Shown here: positions 1 through 6,926 of the stretch, in pieces
Layout: every line of letters starts with the position of its first letter
Numbering within the stretch: position 1 is the stretch's first letter
From: an uncultured Clostridia bacterium
Lineage (GTDB): Bacteria; Bacillota; Clostridia; Oscillospirales; CAG-272
DNA: 32,421 nucleotides
NCBI GenBank assembly: GCA_947625265.1
Contig: CANQNM010000007.1
Span: 1 to 32,421 of the forward strand
Direction: 5' to 3'
Translations under genes and position numbers: made by a program
The notes under the pieces: generated by a model
Told to the model about the DNA's origin: nothing
The model's input: the letters and a program-made list of their open reading frames with translations, nothing else
The model's database searches: none

Positions 1-1
1 A

Positions 2-154
2 AGAGCAAAAGACCAGTTTGCCGCCACCCATGACAAAAAAATTCAAAGCGGGGCCGCCAACGCGGTTTTTGTGAACGAAATCGGCACTTTCGAAATTGTC
101 AGGACGTCTTTTGAGGAGTTGTCCCGTCGTCTTACCCGTGTGATTCGTCAATGA
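2..154 (+). CDS. aroB: 3-dehydroquinate synthase, C-terminal end (partial)
   Basis: Only the last 50 codons are present; the gene begins before the window and ends at TGA 152-154. AroB converts DAHP to 3-dehydroquinate, the second step of the shikimate pathway, in the cytosol. The visible tail has the family's closing pattern: an HDKK segment (residues 10-13 of the fragment) followed by a short strand (NAVFVNEIG) and a final helix starting with the EEL motif. The assignment rests on this short tail plus its position directly before aroC in a complete chorismate operon. A different enzyme with a similar tail cannot be fully excluded from 50 residues. Confidence 0.72.
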   Translation, partial: RAKDQFAATHDKKIQSGAANAVFVNEIGTFEIVRTSFEELSRRLTRVIRQ

Positions 155-312
155 CCGAGAGACGGCGGACGGCTTGTCGCCGCCGCGCCGCCGACACGGC
201 GAATGCCGTCGGTGAGTTTGCTGACGCTGCCACAAAAATGGCAGGAAAAAGTGCCGAGAACTGCTGGCGGGCCTTAAATGTTTTGCGGAAAGGAAAATTT
301 CACACCGACTAA
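151..312 (+). CDS. small ORF overlapping the aroB stop (53 aa, doubtful)
   Basis: An ATG overlaps the aroB stop as ATGA and opens a 53-codon frame ending at TAA 310-312, in the aroB-aroC gap. The start of the product is rich in Arg and Ala (RRRTACRRRAA), and I recognise no family. There is no convincing Shine-Dalgarno sequence, so expression would depend on coupling to aroB. The gap is GC-rich and forms several hairpins, so the frame may be open by chance. Listed because the 4-nt overlap is the same arrangement used elsewhere in this operon. Confidence 0.2.
   Translation: MTERRRTACRRRAADTANAVGEFADAATKMAGKSAENCWRALNVLRKGKFHTD
227..244 (+). other. hairpin in aroB-aroC gap
   Basis: CTGCCA (227-232) and TGGCAG (239-244) form a perfect 6-bp stem with a CAAAAA loop. 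A second GC-rich fold lies just before it around 165-212. There is no U-run after the stem, so it does not look like a terminator; it may affect mRNA stability between aroB and aroC. Confidence 0.3.
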
Positions 313-334
313 GGTGGGAAAATCGGGAGAAACC

Positions 335-1450
335 ATGAAGAACACCTTTGGCCAAAGTGTGGCGCTGACGCTTTTCGGCGAAAGCCACGGTGCGTATATC
401 GGCGCGGTACTGGATGGATTGGCGCCGGGGATTGCGGTAAACGAACAGTTCATCGCGCAAAGACTGAAGCGCCGCCGTCCGTCGGGGGCTATTTCCACCG
501 GAAGAGCGGAGGAAGATCCCTTTGAAATCGTCAGCGGTGTGTTTGGCGGCAAAACCACCGGCACGCCCCTATGCATTGTGATCCCCAACAAGGCGCAGAG
601 AAGCGCCGATTATGAGAAGGACGAGGGAAAAGCGCGCCCGGGACACGCGGATTATACCGCCTATATCAAATATCATGGGTTTCAGGACGGGCGCGGCGGA
701 GGGCATTTCTCCGGAAGGATCACGGCGGCGCTCGTGGCCGCCGGCGCGGTGTGCGAGTCAGCGCTGCATCTGTGCGGCGTGCGCGTGGGAACACACGTAC
801 TGCGTTGCGCGGGCGTACAGGATATCCCCTTTTCCGGCAGCGGAGAGGAGTTGGATATTCTCGACAGAGAGGAGTTTCCCACCCTTTCTTCGAAGGCGCG
901 CGAAGACATGAAAGAAGCGATTCTCGCGGCCCTAAAAGACCGGGACAGCGTGGGCGGCGTGCTTGAAACTGAGGTTTTGGGTCTTCCCGCGGGTGTGGGC
1001 GAACCGTGGTTTGACAGTCTGGAGGGGATGCTGTCACACGCGGTGTTCTCTGTTCCGGCGGTGAAGGGCATTCAGTTCGGCGCGGGATTCGCTCTTTCGG
1101 AAATGCGTGGAAGCGCGGCCAACGATAGTTTTTATTCTGAAAACGGCAGAATCTATACGAAAACCAACAACAACGGGGGAATCAACGGCGGGATTTCCAA
1201 CGGAATGCCCATCGTCTTCTCCTGCGCGGTGAAACCCACGCCCTCCATCGGAAAAGCGCAGCAAACCGTGAATTTTTACACGGGAGAGGAGCAGATTCTT
1301 GAAATCGTAGGCAGGCACGATCCGGCGATTGTGCACAGAGCCTGTCCGGTGGTTTCGGCGGTGACCGCCTTGACGGTGTGCGACGCGTTGGCGCTGAGGT
1401 ACGGCACCGATTTTCCTTTTTGCAATTTAAAAGGCGGTCGGAACCTTTGA
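335..1450 (+). CDS. aroC: chorismate synthase
   Basis: Converts 5-enolpyruvylshikimate-3-phosphate to chorismate using reduced FMN; last step of the shikimate pathway. The 371-residue product begins MKNTFGQSVAL and shows the family landmarks: GESHG with His18, RPGHADY at 101-107, the GRGGGHFSGR loop at 119-128, and near the C-terminus RHDPAIVHRACPV. Length is normal. The ATG at 335 is chosen over an in-frame ATG at 278 because it follows a GGGAGA Shine-Dalgarno sequence and matches the usual N-terminus; the extra 19 codons look like leader. It lies second in the visible aro operon, 180 nt after aroB and 31 nt before aroE-aroK. Confidence 0.95.
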   Translation: MKNTFGQSVALTLFGESHGAYIGAVLDGLAPGIAVNEQFIAQRLKRRRPSGAISTGRAEEDPFEIVSGVFGGKTTGTPLCIVIPNKAQRSADYEKDEGKARPGHADYTAYIKYHGFQDGRGGGHFSGRITAALVAAGAVCESALHLCGVRVGTHVLRCAGVQDIPFSGSGEELDILDREEFPTLSSKAREDMKEAILAALKDRDSVGGVLETEVLGLPAGVGEPWFDSLEGMLSHAVFSVPAVKGIQFGAGFALSEMRGSAANDSFYSENGRIYTKTNNNGGINGGISNGMPIVFSCAVKPTPSIGKAQQTVNFYTGEEQILEIVGRHDPAIVHRACPVVSAVTALTVCDALALRYGTDFPFCNLKGGRNL

Positions 1451-1481
1451 AATTTTCGCTTGAAGGGGGAACGAACAGAGA

Positions 1482-2732
1482 ATGAAAGCGGGTTTGCTTG
1501 GCGAAAAGTTGGGGCACAGTTTTTCAAAACAAATACATGCGGAACTGGGCGACTACGTCTATGAGAATTTTGAGGTGCGCCGGGAGGAACTGGAGGAATT
1601 TTTACGCCGCAGGGAATTTGACTGTATCAACGTCACCATTCCCTATAAAAGCGCGGTCATTCCCTTCCTTGACGGAATTGATCCGGAGGCACAGAGTATC
1701 GGTTCGGTAAACACGGTGCTCAACCGGGGGGGAAAACTGTGGGGATACAACACGGATTTGTACGGGATGATCCAACTGATCAGGCACGCGCGTGTGGATC
1801 TTTCGGGAGCGACCGCTCTGATTCTGGGATCAGGGGGAACATCCAAAATGGCGACCGTCGCCGCCAAAAAGTTGGGTGCGGCAAAGGTCGTGACGGTAAG
1901 CAGAACCCCAAAAGATCAAAACATTGGCTATGAAGAGGCGAAAAGGCTCTACAGAACGGCGCCGACAGTGGTGATCAACACCACTCCTGTCGGCATGTAT
2001 CCGGACATTCTCCATAGCCCTTTGGACATCGGAACGTTTGAAAATCTCTCGGGAGTGATTGATGCGGTGTTCAATCCCCTGCGCACGCAGTTGGTTCAGG
2101 ACGCTCTTGAACGGAATGTGCCTGCCGAAGGGGGACTGTACATGCTTGTGGCGCAGGCGGTACGGGCATCGGAACTCTTTACGGGAAAAACACAGCCGGA
2201 GGACGCTACCGAAAGAATTTTTCAAAAACTGGCGGCCGAAAAGGAGAATGCCGTGCTTGTGGGCATGCCTTCCTGCGGAAAGAGCAGCGTGGGTCAAATG
2301 CTCTCGGCGTATACGGGAAGACCCTTTATAGACAGCGACGAGGAAATTGAAAAACGGTTCGGCAAATCTCCCGCACAGATTCTGAGGGAGGAAGGGGAAC
2401 CTTCTTTTCGGGAGAAGGAGCGCCTGATTGTGGAGAAAATTTCCGAAAGAACCGGGTGTGTGATCGCCTGCGGCGGCGGCGCGGTACTTAAAAAAGAGAA
2501 CGTTAAAAATTTGAAAAAAAACGGCAGGGTGGTGTTCATCGACCGTTCCCCGGAGAAACTTATGGCAACCGACGACCGTCCGCTTTCCAACAGCAGGGAA
2601 TTGATCGCGCGCCGCTATGCCGAACGGTACGACGTCTATTGTGCGTCGGCAGACCTTCGGGTAGAGGGTGATGGAACGGTGGAAGAGACCTTTGAGGCGG
2701 TGCTGTCGGCGCTCGGCCTTCGGCATTTGTGA
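1482..2732 (+). CDS. aroE-aroK: fused shikimate dehydrogenase - shikimate kinase
   Basis: One 416-residue protein carries two consecutive shikimate-pathway enzymes. Residues 1 to about 250 are shikimate dehydrogenase (3-dehydroshikimate to shikimate, NADPH): the shikimate-binding GHSFSKQIH at 11-19, catalytic Lys56 in NVTIPYK, the NTD motif at 90-92, the dinucleotide loop LGSGGTSKMA at 115-124, and NTTPVGMYP at 166-174. Residues about 257-416 are shikimate kinase: Walker A GMPSCGKSS at 261-269, DSD at 284-286, Arg310 in the FRE motif, the GGG triad at 331-333, lid Arg366 and Arg382. The two domains meet without an obvious linker. Similar fusions are known in some Clostridia. A GGGGGAA-type ribosome site precedes ATG 1482. 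Confidence 0.95.
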   Translation: MKAGLLGEKLGHSFSKQIHAELGDYVYENFEVRREELEEFLRRREFDCINVTIPYKSAVIPFLDGIDPEAQSIGSVNTVLNRGGKLWGYNTDLYGMIQLIRHARVDLSGATALILGSGGTSKMATVAAKKLGAAKVVTVSRTPKDQNIGYEEAKRLYRTAPTVVINTTPVGMYPDILHSPLDIGTFENLSGVIDAVFNPLRTQLVQDALERNVPAEGGLYMLVAQAVRASELFTGKTQPEDATERIFQKLAAEKENAVLVGMPSCGKSSVGQMLSAYTGRPFIDSDEEIEKRFGKSPAQILREEGEPSFREKERLIVEKISERTGCVIACGGGAVLKKENVKNLKKNGRVVFIDRSPEKLMATDDRPLSNSRELIARRYAERYDVYCASADLRVEGDGTVEETFEAVLSALGLRHL

Positions 2733-2747
2733 AACTGAAAAAAATTC

Positions 2748-2770
2748 GAAAAACCGCCGCACGGTTTTTC
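2748..2770 (+). terminator. internal terminator-like hairpin in aro operon
   Basis: GAAAAACCG (2748-2756) and CGGTTTTTC (2762-2770) form a perfect 9-bp stem with a 5-nt loop, 16 nt after the aroE-aroK stop. The U-run is inside the 3' arm, so it could act as a weak intrinsic terminator or attenuator that lowers expression of aroQ and the genes beyond. It is symmetrical and could work on either strand. Confidence 0.45.
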
Positions 2771-2871
2771 AGATACTTTTGGGGCGGATACACTTAGGAA
2801 GTTTTTGGTGTGTACGCGCTGTCCTGCAATACAAAAAACACAGAAACGGGTGGGAAAGGAAGAGCCGTCAA

Positions 2872-3321
2872 ATGAAACTGCTTGTACTCAACGGGCCGAA
2901 CCTCAACATGCTGGGAATCCGGGAACCCGATATTTACGGGAGGGAAACCTACCGTTCCCTTGAAAAAAAGATCAAAACACACTGCAAGCGCAGGAAAATC
3001 GGCGTGAAGATCTTTCAATCCAACTGCGAGGGGTCGTTGGTTTCGAAAATTCAGAAGGCATATCATAAATATGACGGGATCGTCCTGAATCCCGGTGCGT
3101 ACACGCACACCAGCGTCGCGCTTCTCGATGCGCTCAAGGCGGTGGGGATTCCTGCGGTGGAAGTACACATTTCGGATGTGGACGCGCGGGAGGAGTTCCG
3201 AAAAATCAGTTTTGTGCGGGCGGCGTGTCTGAAAACGATATCGGGACACGGTACAGACGGGTATTTGGAGGCCATCGACACGCTTGACGCCATCTGCCGT
3301 GACCGGAAAGGAAGTTTATGA
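2872..3321 (+). CDS. aroQ: 3-dehydroquinate dehydratase, type II
   Basis: Dehydrates 3-dehydroquinate to 3-dehydroshikimate; the type II enzyme is a small dodecameric flavodoxin-like protein. The 149-residue product has the signature NGPNLNMLGIREPDIYG (7-23) with catalytic Arg17 and Tyr22, the LNPGAYTHTSVAL segment (72-84) with Asn73 and His79, and EVHISD with His99. The ATG at 2872 is chosen because it starts exactly at the family N-terminus (MKLLVLNGPN) and follows GGAAAGGAAG; an upstream in-frame ATG would add 68 residues read from the end of the preceding gene and the terminator-like hairpin. Its stop overlaps the aroA start (ATGA), suggesting translational coupling. Confidence 0.95.
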   Translation: MKLLVLNGPNLNMLGIREPDIYGRETYRSLEKKIKTHCKRRKIGVKIFQSNCEGSLVSKIQKAYHKYDGIVLNPGAYTHTSVALLDALKAVGIPAVEVHISDVDAREEFRKISFVRAACLKTISGHGTDGYLEAIDTLDAICRDRKGSL

Positions 3322-4535
3322 AGGTTTCAATCAAAAAAGGAATTCCCGCCGGGAAATTTGTCGCTCCTCCCTCCAAAAGTTTTTCGCACAGAGCGCTGAT
3401 CTGCTCCGCGCTCGCGCGGGGGGAGAGTGTTTTGGAGGGGATTTACCCCTCAAAAGATGTTGTCGCCACCGTCGATTGCCTGAAAGTTTTGGGCGCTTCT
3501 TTTGACCGCGACGGATTGCCCCCGTCCTTTCTCCGTGTTGTGGGATTTGACCCTGTGTGCGCGCGGGCTTCAGCGCCTCTGCCCTGCGGAGAAAGCGGCA
3601 GCACTTTGCGGTTTATGACGGCCGTCGCGCTGCTTTCACGGGAACCCGCAGTTTTAACCGGCACCAAACGCCTTTTGGCAAGACCGCTGTCGGAATATGC
3701 CGCAATCTGCGAAAAACAAAAACTGCCCTTTGTTTCCAAAGAGGAATCGTTATTTGTTAAAGGACCGCTTTCCAGCGGAGACTATGAAATCAGCGCCCAG
3801 GTTTCAAGTCAGTTCGCCAGCGGTTTGATGATGACTCTTCCTCTTCTTGAAGGAAACAGCCGGATTGTTTTCAATGGGAAAGTTACCAGCCGCTCCTACA
3901 TGAAAATGACCTTGGAGGTGATGGCGAAGTTTGGAGTTTCGGCAAAATTCACCGATGATTCCGAAATTTTGATCCCCGGCGGCCAGAAGTATACGCCCCG
4001 AAGATACGCAGTGGAGGGAGACTACTCAGGCGCTTCCTTTTTTGCGGCGATGAACGCGGTGGGCGGAAAGATTGATATTTCGGGCCTTGAACCGGACAGC
4101 GTTCAGGGCGACCGGATTTATGAAAAATATTTTCCCCTTCTTGAAAAGGAGGGAGCGGAACTGGACATTTCCGATTGCCCGGATCTGGCGCCCATTCTTA
4201 TGGCTCTGGCCGCAGCGAAAAACCGGGTGAAACTTTTGGGAACCGGTCGGCTTGCCGCAAAGGAGAGCGACAGAGGCGCGGCAATGGCGGAAGAACTGAA
4301 GAAATTCGGCGTCCGGTGCGACATTGCAGAGGATGAAATCACCGTTTACGGAGGAAGATTGATCCCTCCCACCGTTCCGTTGACCGCCCATGGCGATCAC
4401 CGAATCGTCATGGCCTGCGCCGTTCTTCTGACGCTGACGGGGGGAGAAATTGAGGGCGCGGAGAACGCTTCAAAAAGTTTCCCTGACTTTTTTGAACGTC
4501 TTGCTGCTCTGGGAATCGAGGTGACCAAGGAGTGA
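3318..4535 (+). CDS. aroA: 3-phosphoshikimate 1-carboxyvinyltransferase (EPSP synthase)
   Basis: Joins shikimate-3-phosphate and phosphoenolpyruvate to EPSP. The 405-residue protein has Lys20-Ser21 and Arg25 of the PSKSFSHRAL substrate site, the phosphoenolpyruvate loop CGESGSTLRF at 90-99, the VEGDYSGASFF segment at 232-242, catalytic Asp289 in DLAPILMALAA, KESDR at 315-319, HGDHRIVMA at 358-366 and the SFPDFF tail motif at 387-392. Two-domain inverted-barrel length is typical. The ATG overlaps the aroQ stop by 4 nt and its own stop overlaps the GTG of tyrA, so aroQ-aroA-tyrA look translationally coupled. Assignment is secure. Confidence 0.95.
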   Translation: MKVSIKKGIPAGKFVAPPSKSFSHRALICSALARGESVLEGIYPSKDVVATVDCLKVLGASFDRDGLPPSFLRVVGFDPVCARASAPLPCGESGSTLRFMTAVALLSREPAVLTGTKRLLARPLSEYAAICEKQKLPFVSKEESLFVKGPLSSGDYEISAQVSSQFASGLMMTLPLLEGNSRIVFNGKVTSRSYMKMTLEVMAKFGVSAKFTDDSEILIPGGQKYTPRRYAVEGDYSGASFFAAMNAVGGKIDISGLEPDSVQGDRIYEKYFPLLEKEGAELDISDCPDLAPILMALAAAKNRVKLLGTGRLAAKESDRGAAMAEELKKFGVRCDIAEDEITVYGGRLIPPTVPLTAHGDHRIVMACAVLLTLTGGEIEGAENASKSFPDFFERLAALGIEVTKE

Positions 4536-5392
4536 CGAAAACCGGAATGGACAAGGATCAGAATATTCTGATTGTGTTGGGGCTGATTGGCGGAAGTTAT
4601 GCCCGCGCGTTGACCAAACAGGGATATCGGGTATACGCCATCGACTGCTCCCCTTCCTCCATAGAATTCGCTTTGAAAAACAAAATCGTTGCGGGAGGAG
4701 CCGTCGAGCCTACAAAGGAATTGGTAGGCAGCGCGGATCTTCTCATCTTCGCGCTGTATCCCCATACCTTTATCGCTTGGATCGAGCGCTATCAGGATAT
4801 GATCAAACCTCATGCGCTTTTAACCGACGTGACGGGTGTGAAAGGATGCGTGGTCTATAGAGTTCAGGAAATGCTGAGAGATGATCTGGAATTCATTTCC
4901 GCGCACCCCATGGCCGGGAGAGAGCGCAGCGGCGTGGAAAACAGCGACGAAAGCGTTTTCAGAGGCGCAAACTATATCATCACGCCCACGTCCAAAAACA
5001 CGCCCTCTGCCATTGAACGCTGTCGGGAGTTGGGGAAGGTTCTGGGCTTTGAGAAAATTTCTCAACTTTCTCCCGAGGAACACGACGAAGCCATCGCTTT
5101 TCTTTCACAACTCACCCACTGTATTGCCGTTTCTTTGATGACTTCCAACGATAACCCCAATCTTCAGTTCTACACGGGGGACTCTTTCAGAGATCTGACC
5201 CGCATTGCCAAGATCAACGATGAAATGTGGAGCGAACTGTTTGTGCTCAACAAAGACGCCCTCCTGCGCGAAATGAACGCTTTTGAAAGGGAATTCGAGC
5301 GGTTAAAGAAGGCGGTGGAAGAGGGGGACAAGGAAGAAATGCGTCGTATGATGAAAAAATCCACCGAGAGAAGGACGCTGTTCGATAAATGA
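4532..5392 (+). CDS. tyrA: prephenate dehydrogenase
   Basis: Oxidatively decarboxylates prephenate to 4-hydroxyphenylpyruvate for tyrosine synthesis. The 286-residue product has an N-terminal Rossmann domain and the TyrA hallmarks HPMAGRERSG at 125-134, QLTH with His196, and FRDLTRIA further on. There is no C-terminal ACT domain and no chorismate mutase domain. The start is a GTG overlapping the aroA stop (GTGA), with GAGG about 9 nt before it; ATG 4547 (five codons in) is the alternative, but its AAGGAG would be 14 nt away. Oddity: the nucleotide loop reads VLGLIGGS, where the family normally has GLGLIGGS, so the first glycine of GxGxxG is missing by one codon. Confidence 0.92.
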   Translation: MTKTGMDKDQNILIVLGLIGGSYARALTKQGYRVYAIDCSPSSIEFALKNKIVAGGAVEPTKELVGSADLLIFALYPHTFIAWIERYQDMIKPHALLTDVTGVKGCVVYRVQEMLRDDLEFISAHPMAGRERSGVENSDESVFRGANYIITPTSKNTPSAIERCRELGKVLGFEKISQLSPEEHDEAIAFLSQLTHCIAVSLMTSNDNPNLQFYTGDSFRDLTRIAKINDEMWSELFVLNKDALLREMNAFEREFERLKKAVEEGDKEEMRRMMKKSTERRTLFDK

Positions 5393-5420
5393 ATTTTGTT
5401 GAAAGAAGGAAAGCAACGCT

Positions 5421-6449
5421 ATGAATATGAATTTTAAGAGAAAACTCCCCATTCCACAGGAAATCAAGAAGATGTATCCCCTGCCCGAGAAATATGTGAA
5501 GATCAAGGCCGAACGGGATGTGGAAATCAAGAAGGTTTTTTCGGGAGAGAGCGATAAATTTTTGCTGATCATCGGCCCGTGCTCCGCAGACAATGAGACT
5601 TCGGTCTTGGACTATATTGGGAGACTGAAGAGACTTTCCGAGCGTGTGAGCGATAAAATTCTCGTTATCCCACGGATTTATACCAACAAACCCCGCACGG
5701 TGGGCGACGGATACAAGGGCATGCTGCATCAGCCGGATCCCACGGAAAGCCCGGACATTCTCAAGGGGATCGTCGCCATCCGCGATCTGCACATGCGCGC
5801 CATCATTGAAAGCGAACTGACATGCGCCGATGAAATGCTCTATCCCGACAACCACAGATATCTCTCGGATCTATTGTCCTATGTGGCGGTGGGCGCGCGT
5901 TCCGTGGAGGATCAGTTCCACCGTCTCACTGCCAGCGGATTGGATATTCCTGTGGGACTGAAGAATCCTACAAGCGGCGATCTCTCGGTGATGCTCAACT
6001 CCATCATCGCGGCGCAGCATCCCCACACCTTTATCTACAGAGGCTGGGAAGTGGAGAGCACAGGCAACCAATATGCCCACGCAATCCTGCGCGGATACGT
6101 GAACAAGCACGGCGAGTCTCAGCCCAACTACCACTATGAGGATCTCATGTTCCTCTATGAACGGTATGAGAAGCAGAATCTGAAAAACAAAGCGGTGATT
6201 GTGGACACCAATCACTCCAATTCGGGAAAGAACTGGATCGAGCAGATCCGCATTGCCAAAGAAGTGCTTCATTCCTGCCGCCACAACAACGACATTCGAA
6301 AGATGGTGAAGGGCCTGATGATCGAGAGTTATATTGAGGACGGCTGCCAGAAAATCGGCGAGGGAATTTACGGAAAATCCATCACCGATCCCTGCATCGG
6401 ATGGGAAAAAACCGAAAGACTGGTCTTGGATATTGCAGACGTTCTTTGA
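5421..6449 (+). CDS. aroF: 3-deoxy-7-phosphoheptulonate (DAHP) synthase, AroG/AroF type
   Basis: Condenses phosphoenolpyruvate and erythrose-4-phosphate to DAHP, the first committed step of the pathway. The 342-residue protein is of the class I alpha type of E. coli AroF/G/H: IGPCSADNE at 51-59 with metal ligand Cys54, YTNKPRT at 87-93, GARSVEDQFHR at 158-168, KNPTSGD at 181-187, DTNHSNSGK at 262-270 with His265, Glu302 in GLMIESY, and GKSITDPCIGW at 318-328. No extra regulatory domain is fused. AAGGAAAG precedes the ATG. It is the last gene of the operon, 28 nt after tyrA, so the entry enzyme is co-expressed with tyrosine synthesis; feedback specificity (Tyr, Phe or Trp) cannot be read from sequence alone. 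Confidence 0.94.
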   Translation: MNMNFKRKLPIPQEIKKMYPLPEKYVKIKAERDVEIKKVFSGESDKFLLIIGPCSADNETSVLDYIGRLKRLSERVSDKILVIPRIYTNKPRTVGDGYKGMLHQPDPTESPDILKGIVAIRDLHMRAIIESELTCADEMLYPDNHRYLSDLLSYVAVGARSVEDQFHRLTASGLDIPVGLKNPTSGDLSVMLNSIIAAQHPHTFIYRGWEVESTGNQYAHAILRGYVNKHGESQPNYHYEDLMFLYERYEKQNLKNKAVIVDTNHSNSGKNWIEQIRIAKEVLHSCRHNNDIRKMVKGLMIESYIEDGCQKIGEGIYGKSITDPCIGWEKTERLVLDIADVL

Positions 6450-6541
6450 ACATTCCAAGGTGGACGTTTCAGCCGGATGTATCGGGATGCTTTTAGGAAA
6501 AGGCCAAAAAACGATGCGGATGGCCGACGGTAAACGAAAAG

Positions 6542-6586
6542 GGAGCATGTGCGCCGGATCCGGCGCACATGCTCCTTATATTTTTT
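6542..6586 (+). terminator. aro operon terminator, 34-nt perfect palindrome
   Basis: Bases 6542-6575 are a perfect inverted repeat; the left arm starts GGAGCATGTGCGCCG and meets its complement at a central GATC. It is followed by TTATATTTTTT (6576-6586), a good U-tract for the plus strand. On the minus strand the stem is followed by CCTTTTCGTTT, so it could also stop transcripts of purB that run through the repeat array. Confidence 0.85.
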
Positions 6587-6698
6587 GGTGTACTCCCGAA
6601 CTCCCTCTGATTTGCGGGAATTCCTCTGTGGGAGTTTTCTCCTTACAGAAGTCTCGGCTTGAAGGGCAGCAGGGATGGAACGCTTCCTTCAGAAGTTC

Positions 6699-6919
6699 CG
6701 TGCGCGAAGACCTATCGTGCGCGAAGATCCATCGTGCGCGAAGACCTATCGTGCGCGAGGATCCATCGTGCGCGAAAATCCATCGTGCGCGAAAATCCAT
6801 CGTGCGCGAAAATCCATCGTGCGCGAGGATCTATCGTGCGCGAGGATCTATCGTGCGCGAGGATCTATCGTGCGCGAGGATCTATCGTGCGCGAGAATCT
6901 ATCGTGCGCGAGGATCCAT
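6699..6919. repeat. 17-bp tandem repeat, 13 copies
   Basis: Thirteen uninterrupted 17-bp units lie end to end, consensus CGTGCGCGARGATCYAT. Copies differ only at a few positions: GAAGA, GAGGA, GAAAA or GAGAA in the middle, and CCTAT, TCCAT or TCTAT at the end. Identical variants sit next to each other (units 5-7 and units 8-11), the pattern expected from recent local duplication. The array ends 7 bp from the purB stop codon, so it forms the start of the purB 3' untranslated region, and lies about 110 bp past the aro terminator. All three plus-strand frames are free of stops because 17 is not a multiple of three; this is not evidence for a protein. Confidence 0.97.
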
Positions 6920-6926
6920 CGAACGG

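Noticed and set aside
1830-2762. 310-codon minus-strand frame
   Set aside because: It is antisense to aroE-aroK, whose motifs are fully accounted for on the plus strand.
6699-6919. CRISPR array
   Set aside because: The units abut with no spacers, and 17 bp is too short for CRISPR repeats; no cas genes are nearby.
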